DNA of 44,034 nt from Anaerolineales bacterium (GTDB lineage: Bacteria; Chloroflexota; Anaerolineae; Anaerolineales; UBA11858). Below, in pieces: positions 7,320 through 17,970 of the stretch. Made by a program: the position numbers and the translations under genes. Every line of letters begins with the position of its first letter. The stretch's first letter is position 1. The notes under the pieces are model-generated. The model was not told the DNA's origin. It saw only the letters and a program-made list of their open reading frames with translations, and made no database searches. Location of the stretch: assembly GCA_028278545.1 (NCBI GenBank), contig JANQED010000171.1, forward strand, positions 1 through 44,034, written 5' to 3'.

Positions 7320-10170
7320 AGCCCATTCCTCTATCCCGACGGAGATAGTCCATTCGACGCCCCAGATCACGGGTACGGCGGGCCAGTTCGTAGGCCTTGC
7401 GTTGCACTTCCCGTGATTTCTCCACCATCTTGATGCGGATGAGCTCGCGGGCTCGCTCCAATCTCAGATCAACACCCGCTTGTTGGGCTACATCCAGAGC
7501 CAGGGGTTGGGCGGCCATTTGCTCCACGGCCCTCGCCAGATCGGGCGTGCCGTCGGTGTAGATGCGGACCCGTTCCTTGCCGCGTGAGACAGACACATAG
7601 AACTGTTCCTGATTGCTGGCCGGGTGTGATTCGGCGGATTGAGCAATAAACACCTCATCCACGGTCTTGCCCTGCGAGGCGTGCGACGTAGAACAATACC
7701 CATGCGTAAACAAGCCATTGTCCGCCGCCACTTCAAACGTCTGGCGATTGCTCCCACTGGTAGGCTTAAGGATCGGGTTGCCCGTGGATTTGGCAAAGCC
7801 TTTGACCACGCACTGTGTCCCGTTGCTGATCCGCCGGCGACGGATGTCGGGGCCGTTGACGCGGTGGTACTTGCCGGCGGCAAGCACACGGGTGTTTTGA
7901 GTGAAGCGGACGAGATCGCCTTTGGCAAGGTCCAGCTTTTGCGGTTGGTAGACGTTGAATCGCTCAGCCTTGTGGAGAGGCAGCGATTCAACGCCACCGC
8001 CGGGTTTGATCACGCGGACCTGATTATTCTCAACGTCTTTAACCTTGGCCCACGTCCTCGGCTTGAAGCCCTTCACAGCCTTGTGGAAGAACACCGTCAT
8101 GCCCGGCTCGTAGTTGGTGGGATCTTTCCTATCCGCGTCGGTCCATTGCAGGTTCTTCTGGTGGGCGAGTGTCTTTGACACTGATTCATCCACCAAGCCA
8201 CGGGATTTCAGTTCAGCCCGGATGGCGGCGGTGACCAGATGGCCTTCGGCATGGGTGGGGCTCACCGCCAGGACGGACTTACCCTTTTCGATCGCGTCGG
8301 CGTAGTCCTTGGCCAGTTGGGCGTACCGTTTCTGTTCATCCTCAATCTCAATCACACAGCCCATGCGGTTGAGCTTCTCAAAGCCTTCACGGGTCCGGCC
8401 ATCGCTCAAGAGTTCGACCGCTTTGCGGTAGTCTCCCTTCTGCCGCAGGATGCGGCTCACGGTCAGCGGCTTGATGTAGGCGTACTTGGAGAGCAGCGAC
8501 AACACATCGCCGCGTTCCACGGCCTTATGCTGCCTTACATCACCCACCAAGATCACGCGGGCGTTGAGTTTCTGAGCCTCTCGCATCACCTTGACCATGG
8601 TGCGGACACCCACCAGCGAGGCTTCATCAATCAGGATCACCTGCCCCTTGGCCCGCTGGCGGAAGGCGGGGTTGATCAAGAACATCTCCACCGTGTCGGC
8701 ATGTTTTAAGCCTGCTTCCCGCAACACCACCCGCGACGCTTCCGCCGACGGAGCCAGGGCGATTACTTTCTTGCCCCGTGCTTCAATCCCCTTGACCGCT
8801 TCTTGGATGAGCGTGGTCTTCCCCGTGCCCGCCTTGCCGCGGATCGCCATGATGGTGTCGCCGCAGGTCCACAGGTGACGGCACGCCGCCTGTTGGTCGG
8901 CGTTCAGTTCAATGGTGGTGCCATCCTCCAACTTCCGGGGGTGGATCACCCGGTCAGGATGACCCAGCGGGCCGTGACGGCCCAAGCCGTCGCGGGCGAA
9001 GCGTACAAGCCATCTTTCCTCCTCCAGCACGGCTTGCGTGGTCACCAACGTAACCCCGTCCGCGTCGGTGTGGCTCAGCCAGTCCAGAGCTTCGAAGGCT
9101 TGGTCGATTTCCTCCGGCGTCACACTGCCCATGCCGTAGAGCAACGCTTGGTCCTTGATCCGGTAATCGGCGTTGACCGAGTGCCGTTCAAAGCAGTGAG
9201 CGATGGCCTGATCCAGGGCTTGTTCAGGCGATACACCCTTGGCACTCTTAAACCGATCCGCATGGGTCAGGTCGTGCAGTTCGTCGGGTGTGAACTTCTC
9301 CCACCACAGCTCGTGCAGTTGGTCCAAGGTGATGTTGGCCGCCTTCTTGGCCCGCGTCTTGGCTCCCAATTCCGACAACTTCCGGGGGTCACGCAAGCCC
9401 AGTTCGTGGGCCTTGACCTCGATCTGCTTGGTGCGGGACGAGAACCGCTCAATCAATTGCCGGGGCACAGCCGCCACTTCCCATCGGGCCTCACCGCGAC
9501 GATCAACGCCGTAGCCTAAGTCTTTGACCGCCTTGCTCAGCTTGGCGTGAAAGACCGCCTGCATGTACTTGGCCCTGATCCGCATGCGTCCGTTTTGCAG
9601 GGCCTTCCACTGGTTCTCTGCATCATCGTGCGAGACGTTGAACAGGAACGCATGGCAATGCAACTGCGGGTCTGGGATCGCACCGTCATGCGTGGGCCGT
9701 GCGGTGTAGTGGGTAAAGGTCGTCCACACGGCGTTGCCGGTAGAGCGGTCGTGATCGGCCCCGGACTTTCGCACCCGCACCGCGGCGTGGTGCTCCATCT
9801 TGGTCATGGTCTCGTCCACCGCCTGCCGCATGGCCTCCAAGATTCGTTGGTCCTTCGTCACAGTCCAGAGCAGGCTTAAAGACTTGGGCGGTGAGAACGT
9901 AATGTCCCAGCCGATCCGGCGGCCCTCTTTATTGCGGCTGGTTAACGACTCACCCGGCCGTTGCGGATCGCGATTGCGGATCAACGCCCGGAAGTCATCC
10001 TGGGTGATTTGGCCCTCAAGGCCCAACCGCTTGGCCGCCTCGCCGCCCCAGTACCCGATGCCCTGTTCCTCAGCAATGAGGTAGTAATCCGCGACACCAT
10101 CACGGCGACGCTCGAAGAAGTACGCCTCCACCTGAGCCGGATTCACCGCCGCTTTTGCCCATCGCAACAT
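7303..10170 (-). CDS. MobF/TrwC-family relaxase-helicase
   Basis: The 955-residue protein would nick one strand at an origin of transfer and unwind it for conjugation. The TrwC relaxase domain is at the N-terminus: a tyrosine pair Tyr29-Tyr30, and the metal-binding HUH motif in DPQLHCHAFLFN (His171, His173) in the fold's usual order. A RecD-like superfamily 1 helicase follows, with Walker A GKAGTGKTT near residues 440-450, Walker B VILIDEAS, VGDVRQHKAV, and a C-terminal HASQGKTVDEV plus YVSVSRGKERVRIY. A gagagaggt ribosome site precedes the ATG. It is full length for the family and not visibly damaged. No mating-pore or coupling-protein genes are present, so the element is probably mobilizable rather than self-transmissible. 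Confidence 0.93.
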   Translation of the reverse strand: MLRWAKAAVNPAQVEAYFFERRRDGVADYYLIAEEQGIGYWGGEAAKRLGLEGQITQDDFRALIRNRDPQRPGESLTSRNKEGRRIGWDITFSPPKSLSLLWTVTKDQRILEAMRQAVDETMTKMEHHAAVRVRKSGADHDRSTGNAVWTTFTHYTARPTHDGAIPDPQLHCHAFLFNVSHDDAENQWKALQNGRMRIRAKYMQAVFHAKLSKAVKDLGYGVDRRGEARWEVAAVPRQLIERFSSRTKQIEVKAHELGLRDPRKLSELGAKTRAKKAANITLDQLHELWWEKFTPDELHDLTHADRFKSAKGVSPEQALDQAIAHCFERHSVNADYRIKDQALLYGMGSVTPEEIDQAFEALDWLSHTDADGVTLVTTQAVLEEERWLVRFARDGLGRHGPLGHPDRVIHPRKLEDGTTIELNADQQAACRHLWTCGDTIMAIRGKAGTGKTTLIQEAVKGIEARGKKVIALAPSAEASRVVLREAGLKHADTVEMFLINPAFRQRAKGQVILIDEASLVGVRTMVKVMREAQKLNARVILVGDVRQHKAVERGDVLSLLSKYAYIKPLTVSRILRQKGDYRKAVELLSDGRTREGFEKLNRMGCVIEIEDEQKRYAQLAKDYADAIEKGKSVLAVSPTHAEGHLVTAAIRAELKSRGLVDESVSKTLAHQKNLQWTDADRKDPTNYEPGMTVFFHKAVKGFKPRTWAKVKDVENNQVRVIKPGGGVESLPLHKAERFNVYQPQKLDLAKGDLVRFTQNTRVLAAGKYHRVNGPDIRRRRISNGTQCVVKGFAKSTGNPILKPTSGSNRQTFEVAADNGLFTHGYCSTSHASQGKTVDEVFIAQSAESHPASNQEQFYVSVSRGKERVRIYTDGTPDLARAVEQMAAQPLALDVAQQAGVDLRLERARELIRIKMVEKSREVQRKAYELARRTRDLGRRMDYLRRDRGMGYEYQR

Positions 10171-10369
10171 AAGATCACCTCTCTCTTCAAGTGACCCACC
10201 CCCGCTCAGATTTGCATGAAGCCCAAAAGAAAAGGTGAGCAGACGTCACCCCGAAGCACGCTTTGGGCAAGGCCGACAAGGCTACCACGGCTCCGCCAGC
10301 CGGTCAGCACTTGTCTCCGGCTTAAGTTGAAGGGAAGGTTAACTGCTAAATGACAGTCAGGCAGGATGA
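10171..10369. other. Intergenic region upstream of the relaxase, candidate oriT
   Basis: This 199-base noncoding gap lies directly upstream of the relaxase gene, where MobF elements usually keep their origin of transfer. It contains imperfect inverted repeats around ggccgacaaggctaccacgg and gctccgccagccggtcagc. No nick site can be assigned by eye. Confidence 0.3.
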
Positions 10370-11062
10370 TTAAGGGCAGTTCTCACGAAACCACCGGTTG
10401 GGTGCTAATTCGCGATACTTGTCAAGTGTATTGCGAAAATCACAAAGTCCAAGTCGACGTCCACATCCACATGGGCAAAGGTGTTTATTGGCATGTCGTC
10501 GCTTCATGCCGAGATAGCTGAAGGCTAGCTCGCTTTGTTCGTGTGTTTCAAGGCCAAACATACCTTTGTAATCTTCAAGCTCTCCTTCAGTTCCGTGTCT
10601 TAGCTCGCCGAAGACCAAACCTTTTCCTGTATTTAGTTTTTCTGATACCGCAAACAGGTATGGCACAATACAGTATTTAGCGTAGCCGCAGAGATTTGGA
10701 GTCATTGAGATTATTTTTAGTAACCTAAGTCGTGATCCGAGGCACAATGAGCCAGTAGGGTTAACGTGGAACTCCTTGATCCGTGGGATTTTGCCATCTG
10801 TTTCATATACTTCTGGAAGACCGTGCGGAAAACAATATGGCACTATGATTTGTATTTGATATGCGTCGGTAATTACACCGAATTCCTTATGGCTTCCTGT
10901 AAAGTTAAACGAGCCTTCAAGTGTAATGTTTGTAGCATCAGCATCCATTATCCGCATACGCGGATAATCTTTAAGAAAATTGGTGATGCCAAGATGCTCA
11001 ATCCTTAACTGTTTCGCCACGGTCTTGCTGGTGTACTGATTTGGTGGTTTTTCGGTTCCCAT
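10370..11062 (-). CDS. CBASS E2-like conjugating protein with C-terminal Cys cluster
   Basis: The 230-residue protein is the last gene of a CBASS operon. Residues about 15-150 resemble the prokaryotic E2 (UBC-like) fold: IIVPYCFPHGLPEVYE corresponds to the P-x-x-P strand region, and HVNPTGSLCLGS gives the HPN-like loop with candidate catalytic Cys107. In type II short CBASS a lone E2 without E1 or JAB partners attaches to or primes the nucleotidyltransferase. The C-terminus (residues 196-207, CPCGCGRRLGLC) resembles a SEC-C metal-binding motif. Its start overlaps the CD-NTase end by 58 bases, implying coupling. Known: E2 proteins regulate CD-NTases in type II systems. Inferred: the same here, because neither E1 nor a protease is present. 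Confidence 0.8.
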   Translation of the reverse strand: MGTEKPPNQYTSKTVAKQLRIEHLGITNFLKDYPRMRIMDADATNITLEGSFNFTGSHKEFGVITDAYQIQIIVPYCFPHGLPEVYETDGKIPRIKEFHVNPTGSLCLGSRLRLLKIISMTPNLCGYAKYCIVPYLFAVSEKLNTGKGLVFGELRHGTEGELEDYKGMFGLETHEQSELAFSYLGMKRRHANKHLCPCGCGRRLGLCDFRNTLDKYRELAPNRWFRENCP

Positions 11063-12198
11063 TGTTGGGATGTGGTCCCTAAGATAGAAGCTAGAGTTTC
11101 GTGTTCGAGTGAGATGCCAAACTTTGTGCTAGCCTGCTCGCTTACGAAAGCACGGTCTGACGACTCAGTCACTAATTCTAGATCTGCTTCTATTTGAGAA
11201 AGCCAAGCCCAGAATTTTCGCTCTAGCCCATGTGCTTTTCCTTCAGGTGTCCCCCATTTGTCTGCAAAATCTTCTTTGGGGTTAACTGGATTAGGGATCC
11301 TTGGTGATGATTCACGCACGTAATCCCGCATGCGTTGGATAATCCCTGGCAATGCTGTTTCCACACTGTCCTCGCCTTCGTATGCTTGTGCGGCAAGGGT
11401 TGTGATAATAATGGAAATGGGTTTTCCGTCTTGATCATGCTCAAACATAATATCGCGGTGACGCTTCAGTATTTGAACACAGCGTTGAAGCGGCGTTCGC
11501 CATTTGTATGAGGGTAAATCATCAAGTGACTCGACTCGTTCTGTACGAACTCTTTGTGCAAGAAAATCGTGTGCTTGACGCATCTGGTATTCAAACCAAA
11601 GTGCATACCCCTCAGGGTTGCTGATAAGCCAGTCCGTGGTCAATGAGTCATAGCGGGGGTGACGATTATCCGTGATTGCAATCGCGAGTTGTGTTACTCG
11701 ATCGGCAAGCTCTGAATCGTGTCCAAAACCGATCATTCTGTTTCGAAGCTCTAGCCTCATCTTCTCTTCTTCAGGTATGCTGGGTACCGCATCAAGGTGA
11801 AAATCAAGATCTCCTTGGTAATAGAGTCGCCAACACCTATGTTTTTCCTCTAATGGATCAGTAATACGTCTTTCTTGTCTGTAGTTTTCTAAATCGCGGC
11901 CAAGCATGGCTTTTAGAGACTTCTGCGTGATGCCGGATTTCTCCAGACCTTCTGTTAGATTACAGGTTAAATCTAAATCGTAGTCATCACGTTTCCAGGG
12001 TCTCACTACAGTTCCCAGACGAAATGATCCTTGAGGAGAAATGGCGGGGCTGTAATCAGCTACAGTTGACTTCTTCGAGTCACTAAGCCAATTCTGAATA
12101 TCCGCGTACCTATTTGCAGCATCTTCATAGGCGGAATCCGGTACGTCAAGTGATCCAGCAATTGCTTGAATGAGTTGTTTTTTTGTCTCGGTATTCAT
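11005..12198 (-). CDS. CBASS CD-NTase (cGAS/DncV-like nucleotidyltransferase)
   Basis: The 397-residue enzyme should make a cyclic oligonucleotide alarm signal after phage infection. It shows the polymerase-beta-type active site: a GSF motif at residues 57-59, then the D-x-D pair Asp74/Asp76 in DDYDLDLTCNL, and a third carboxylate Asp136 in DFHLDAVPS. The helical C-terminal half includes a PLQRCVQILKRHRD helix, usual in this family. The product nucleotide cannot be read from sequence, but the SAVED effector next door binds cyclic di- or trinucleotides in characterised systems. Its ATG overlaps the effector stop by four bases. The protein ends in Arg-Asn-Ser rather than glycine, unlike CD-NTases that are C-terminally conjugated in E1-E2 systems. 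Confidence 0.93.
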   Translation of the reverse strand: MNTETKKQLIQAIAGSLDVPDSAYEDAANRYADIQNWLSDSKKSTVADYSPAISPQGSFRLGTVVRPWKRDDYDLDLTCNLTEGLEKSGITQKSLKAMLGRDLENYRQERRITDPLEEKHRCWRLYYQGDLDFHLDAVPSIPEEEKMRLELRNRMIGFGHDSELADRVTQLAIAITDNRHPRYDSLTTDWLISNPEGYALWFEYQMRQAHDFLAQRVRTERVESLDDLPSYKWRTPLQRCVQILKRHRDIMFEHDQDGKPISIIITTLAAQAYEGEDSVETALPGIIQRMRDYVRESSPRIPNPVNPKEDFADKWGTPEGKAHGLERKFWAWLSQIEADLELVTESSDRAFVSEQASTKFGISLEHETLASILGTTSQQWEPKNHQISTPARPWRNS

Positions 12199-13349
12199 GA
12201 TCTAAGGTCCTTAATCTCTATGGCTTTTACAAATGTCTGACGAGTATTATTTTGGTCGTAGATAATCCAAGGGTTGTCTGCTTTCTCCATTCTTATGCGC
12301 CCGAACTCAATAGCAGCCGCTACAGGTATTGCAGGGAAGATTGATATGGGTACATCGTTTCCATGGGCCGCCGCAATATCTGCTAGAATTCTTCGGGCAC
12401 GTGTTCGAAATGCACTTCTTTGGGCTCTGCTTCTCAGAAAATCATTGTGTGGATTCTCAATTGTTAATTCCCAGATGCAGGTATTCGGACATACCCTGTG
12501 AATGCGATCATGTGAGATATTTGCACTAAGTGAAAGGGCTAGTGTAGGGGCCCCATTGGTATGGTCAGGCTTGTTAATTGGAAAGCTAAACTCAGAAGGA
12601 TGATCTTCCCATCTCCAATTTGGAGTGGGCTCGCGGTGTAATTGGTAAGTCTCTACTTGGACTTTATCTGTAAACAATGTTCCAAGGCGGATTAGCAATG
12701 GAATCGTTGCAAACCCAAAGACCGAAAAATGGTGATGCCCATTGAGCATTGGGGCTATTTTCTGGTTGAATACTTGTAATAGATTATCGTGTTCAGTGAT
12801 CCAGTATTCGTCACTGTTGTCTTTGCCTTCCCAGGTCATATCCAGTGTGAGTGGTAGCTCTGTTGCAGGGTACCAGTCAGGAAATAATGCTTCGGCTGAT
12901 TGATGGCGGTCAATTGTTGTCCGTGTGTTGCCAACATTCTGGCAGTAGTGGATGACTTGTGATTTTCTGTTTGGCGAAATTCCTGTCACGATGGCCACGC
13001 GTGATTCGTGTTCATGCTTCCATTGTTTGAGCAATTGAGCTGAATACCTGCCCCCGTCAGGCAGTTCATCGATTTCAACATGGCACGACTGGCATACCAA
13101 CATGAGATTGTCGATGTCATTGATGCCTGAGCGGTTCTTTCTATATAGTCCCCATCCGCGTGGTCCTTTTTCTGAGAATGAATAAATGTGTGCTTTCTCG
13201 GCATGATGAACTGGCTCGTTTGTGACTGGCGATCGATACAGGATCTGGTTGCAACCTCTGAATTGACATCGACCTCCTGCTCTTGCCCATAACTCGCGTT
13301 CCACTGGTCGCGAGATTCCTCGTGTCTTTTTTAGTTGTACTTTGCTCAT
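12195..13349 (-). CDS. cap5: CBASS effector: HNH endonuclease fused to SAVED domain (Cap5-like)
   Basis: The 384-residue effector should destroy DNA when its sensor domain binds the cyclic nucleotide. The N-terminal HNH domain shows Cys28 and Cys33, the KAHIYSFSEKGPRG first His (His54), Asn81 in DNLMLVCQSCH, the Cys86/Cys89 pair and His90. Residues about 150-384 form the SAVED sensor, recognisable by HHFSVFGFATIPLLIRLGTL, TLALSLSANIS and VPISIFPAIPVAAAIEFGRI near the end. It heads the operon: effector, then CD-NTase, then E2, all on the minus strand with overlaps. ATG at 13349 is preferred over a TTG one codon earlier. Known Cap5 proteins oligomerise on ligand binding; all visible nuclease residues are intact here. 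Confidence 0.92.
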   Translation of the reverse strand: MSKVQLKKTRGISRPVERELWARAGGRCQFRGCNQILYRSPVTNEPVHHAEKAHIYSFSEKGPRGWGLYRKNRSGINDIDNLMLVCQSCHVEIDELPDGGRYSAQLLKQWKHEHESRVAIVTGISPNRKSQVIHYCQNVGNTRTTIDRHQSAEALFPDWYPATELPLTLDMTWEGKDNSDEYWITEHDNLLQVFNQKIAPMLNGHHHFSVFGFATIPLLIRLGTLFTDKVQVETYQLHREPTPNWRWEDHPSEFSFPINKPDHTNGAPTLALSLSANISHDRIHRVCPNTCIWELTIENPHNDFLRSRAQRSAFRTRARRILADIAAAHGNDVPISIFPAIPVAAAIEFGRIRMEKADNPWIIYDQNNTRQTFVKAIEIKDLRS

Positions 13350-13911
13350 CAATTGTCTTCTTACGCATATCCTTTATGGCATAACGAGCACGGCTTTAGC
13401 CGGGCCACATCAATGCTGTCGTTGCCGGTGAATTTCAGAAGCAGGTTGAGGGGTATGCCTCTTTACGGCCTCGTTTCGATTCCCGAAATTCTACGGCCTT
13501 GCCATTTGCCAAAGACAAAGGCAAAACCACTGCCTATAGTAGCACGCAGTTGTTTTGAGCGCAACATATTGTGTTATAAGAATTTGCGTCAGTTATATGC
13601 GCATAAGAATAGCAACTCTCATCTGCCATATTGTGCGACAGAGAAGTTTGGGCTGCCAAATGGACTGTCCGAAATTACCCCAGTATGTATACGTAATTGA
13701 AACTACTCGCGACGTCAAGAGAGAGCAGCTATGTACGCAAAGAGGAGGATACTCAAGCTCAAACCGTCCAGCAGCGGGGGATCTGCTGCTTCCTCGGCCT
13801 CACCGTCGGGTCCGGGGCCCTGGCGGGCTGGGGGTGAGACCCGACGGCGATTCCGATCCAGCAGCAGACGTACTGTTCTTTGGGCCCTTCAAGGGCATTT
13901 GAAGGGCATGG
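13350..13911. other. Intergenic region upstream of the CBASS operon
   Basis: About 560 bases contain no convincing gene. Frames on both strands are short, compositionally poor, and shared with no motif I know. The half nearest 13350 is AT-rich and must contain the CBASS promoter; no clear -35/-10 pair stands out. The half nearest 13900 is GC-rich and may mark a junction between DNA of different origin. Confidence 0.5.
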
Positions 13912-13946
13912 AAAAGAAAACCCAGCCACCTTGAAGGCGGCTGGGT
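13912..13946 (-). terminator. Terminator of the 13972-15558 gene
   Basis: Read on the minus strand, a 10-bp stem (cccagccgcc / ggtggctggg, one G-T pair) with a 5-base loop is followed by ttttctttt. It lies 26 bases after the PEP-CTERM gene stop. Confidence 0.85.
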
Positions 13947-13971
13947 GGGGGAAGACTGGTAAAGGGGGGAA

Positions 13972-15558
13972 TCAGGCTTGGCGGCGAAGCATCGCCAGAC
14001 TGCCCAAGGCGAGCAACGCGAGGGCTGAGGGTTCAGGCACAAGCGTGAGGATGTAGACGCCATCGGGGGCACCGTCCAACTCGAAGCTGACCGGCAGGCG
14101 ATTGAACTCGTCGACGTGGCCGAACGAGAATGCGGTGATGGCGTGCAGGTCGTCAATCAACGGGTCGGGGTTGATATCAAACAGATCCCCTTTCTGGAAG
14201 ATCTTCTGTAGCCCGTGCACATCATCGTAAAGCCAAAGCCCTTCATTGTTGGCAGGGGTGATGCCGCCGAAGCCTTCCTCAAGACCCGCATATATCAGTA
14301 AGGTGTCACTGTCATCGACGAATGAAGGCTGATAACTGCTAAAGCGAGCCCCTGACGGAAGGGTGTCTGTGTCAACACCAGACAGGCTGATGAAGGTGAA
14401 GCCACCTGCGGGATCATTAATGAGCATGGCGTTCTCTGTGGCCCCGGATGGCAGGTCAACACGGGCCGTCATCGCGTAGCGTCCCGCTTCATTGAGAGCG
14501 GCAAAAGGAGAGCCCGAATACGTCATGCTGGAGGTTACGCCCGGTATGGCCTCGCCCTCTTGGAGGATCAATGACCGGCTACCACCATCTAAGAAGAATA
14601 CGCCGGTATTCACCGCGGCAAACAATTCGCCCCCTTGAAAGATCATCTGACCGGGGCCGTTGACGGCAAGGTGCGACACAAAATCGAACACGGCACCGTT
14701 CCGCAGCTCGGGAGCGGGATCGCCTGTCTTGGCGACCAGCGACGGATTATTGGGAGGGCCAAACCAGATCCCATTGTTAAAGCTGGCTGACGTGAGGGCT
14801 GAGACAGCCACATCACCGACCGGTGTTGATTGCACCAGTGTGAATTGATCGAACGCCAGCCCGCTTGTACCCGGTGCCGGGTCATCTTGTCGGAATACAG
14901 TTTGCACGTTGCCGGGGGTGCCGACCATGATGAGATCATTGTTGCTGCTCGTCACGCCACCAACCCCAACGGTGAGCGTGTTGCTCATGAGCACCTGCCC
15001 GGAAAAGCTGTCGATATCTTCGACCCGAAGAGAATCGTAGGTGGCCCCGGGCACGCTTGGGACAGAATCGCCATCACGGGCAAGCAAGGTCAACGGTTGG
15101 CCCGCTTCGCCATACCAGATGCCGCGATTATTCGTATTGTCTATACCCGGCACCGTGTCATCGAGCGTTGCTGTGATGGCGTATTGACCGGCCTCATTCA
15201 CCTTGATGTCAAACCCAAAGGCGAACGGCACATTGCCCGGCACGCCGGGGGCGATATCGCCGCCTTTGGCGATGGCCGATACAGAGCCTCGCTGGCCCAT
15301 CCACACACCACGGTCATTTGTGAAGTTGATACCGCCTGCACCTTGCTGCAAGGTCTTGGCAAACACCACGTCACCATTGCCCAACATACTCAGTTGGAAA
15401 GCTCGGCCCGGGGCGAACACCGCCCCAGGTGGGGCATCGAGGGCCTGCTCTCCCTCCTGGACGACGAGTGCGGCGGTGTACTCCACCACCGCCGTGGCGG
15501 CACTCGTTACACACATTCCGATTCCCAGACTCAATCCCAGAACATGATTCCTAAACAT
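13972..15558 (-). CDS. Secreted PEP-CTERM protein with tandem NxxG(I/V)W repeats
   Basis: The 528-residue protein starts with a signal peptide ending near ATAVVEYTA and ends with a PEP-CTERM signal (VPEPSALALLALG, then RRQA). The middle is built from about six repeats of roughly 60 residues. Each has an NxxG(I/V)W-type core (NDRGVWMG, NNRGIWYG, FNNGIWFG, NNEGLWLY) followed by a hydrophobic strand and a GD-P-A-PG turn. The pattern suggests a beta-propeller-like surface protein; function is unknown. A ggag ribosome site precedes the ATG. The gene has the composition of the host rather than of the CBASS genes beside it. It has its own terminator and upstream palindromes. Confidence 0.8.
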   Translation of the reverse strand: MFRNHVLGLSLGIGMCVTSAATAVVEYTAALVVQEGEQALDAPPGAVFAPGRAFQLSMLGNGDVVFAKTLQQGAGGINFTNDRGVWMGQRGSVSAIAKGGDIAPGVPGNVPFAFGFDIKVNEAGQYAITATLDDTVPGIDNTNNRGIWYGEAGQPLTLLARDGDSVPSVPGATYDSLRVEDIDSFSGQVLMSNTLTVGVGGVTSSNNDLIMVGTPGNVQTVFRQDDPAPGTSGLAFDQFTLVQSTPVGDVAVSALTSASFNNGIWFGPPNNPSLVAKTGDPAPELRNGAVFDFVSHLAVNGPGQMIFQGGELFAAVNTGVFFLDGGSRSLILQEGEAIPGVTSSMTYSGSPFAALNEAGRYAMTARVDLPSGATENAMLINDPAGGFTFISLSGVDTDTLPSGARFSSYQPSFVDDSDTLLIYAGLEEGFGGITPANNEGLWLYDDVHGLQKIFQKGDLFDINPDPLIDDLHAITAFSFGHVDEFNRLPVSFELDGAPDGVYILTLVPEPSALALLALGSLAMLRRQA

Positions 15559-15609
15559 CGCGAACCCTTTCTCCTCGCCATTCGGCGGGCATAGAAAAAA
15601 ACGGGGCTC

Positions 15610-15675
15610 GGAGTCCAGTGGACTCCGACCTCACCATCAGGCCCGCCAAGGCCTTCATGCTCGGTGGAGTCCACC
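15610..15675. promoter_or_regulatory. Two related palindromes upstream of the PEP-CTERM gene
   Basis: A perfect 17-bp palindrome (ggagtcca-g-tggactcc, 15610-15626) and a second one built on the same half-site (ggtggagtccacc, 15663-15675) lie 50-120 bases before the minus-strand start at 15558. Repeated symmetric sites suggest operators for a dimeric regulator. No regulator gene is adjacent. Confidence 0.4.
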
Positions 15676-15822
15676 GGGCATCAGGCCCCGCGAGGTTGGC
15701 GATGTCATGGAAAAGAAATCGCCCACGTAGAAAACGCGGGTGTGAAGCCCGGTCAGATCCGTTCCTAAGCATGAATCCCGGCCGACTGGCCGAAATACTT
15801 GGCGGTTTGATGGTGAAGAAAC

Positions 15823-15839
15823 GACTAGACCGTCTAGTC
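15823..15839. promoter_or_regulatory. Perfect 17-bp palindrome, TetR-type operator shape
   Basis: The sequence gactagac-c-gtctagtc is a perfect inverted repeat of 8 bp around one base. Length and symmetry fit operators of TetR-family repressors, but no such gene is in the window. The surrounding 15559-16144 stretch holds no convincing gene. Confidence 0.4.
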
Positions 15840-16370
15840 AACAAATTGTCAGTCAATCAGTGTCAGATGGGGGTAAGTCTCCCTTTCTTCTAGGTCTGAT
15901 GTCTGGCATAAATATACCACACGGATCAACCACAGGTGAAGTATGAGCCACAGCTCCACTCGATTTTCCATGGAGACAAATGCTGCGGAGGACCCGCAAT
16001 CCGTGTTATATCCCTTTCAGCGGCGGCAGAGCGAGAGCGTTTTCCATTTGGTGTGCAACTCCAAGGCGGGTTGGGACACTTTAGAGGGGAACGCTCGCCG
16101 GTCTAACCACTTAATGAAGAAGGACACCGTCCGCCCACTGCAAGGTGGGCCGGGAAACCGCTGTGATACGCCGAGACGATCCAACCAATGGGAGCACACC
16201 TACGCCGCCGGGCATGCCACCGGCGGGGCTGCCGTCTTGGATCACGCCCGACTTGATTCGTCGCACCTTGGCCGTTTGGCAGCCCTATTATTCTCAACCC
16301 CTCACTCAAGACGATGCTGTGAGCATTTTGCGAACCACGGGGCGTCTTGTCGACATACTGGAGCCCACCC

Positions 16371-17934
<1,564 letters not shown>

Positions 17935-17970
17935 AACCAAATAGCTATTTTTAGTCCAAAAACGCTGATT

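Noticed and set aside
7639..9879. Series of plus-strand frames opposite the relaxase (up to 238 codons)
   Set aside because: Shadow frames of a well-supported 955-residue relaxase; no motifs, and no ribosome sites.
13555..13934. Plus-strand frames upstream of the CBASS operon
   Set aside because: They cross a composition change, have no motif and overlap in several frames; nothing supports translation.
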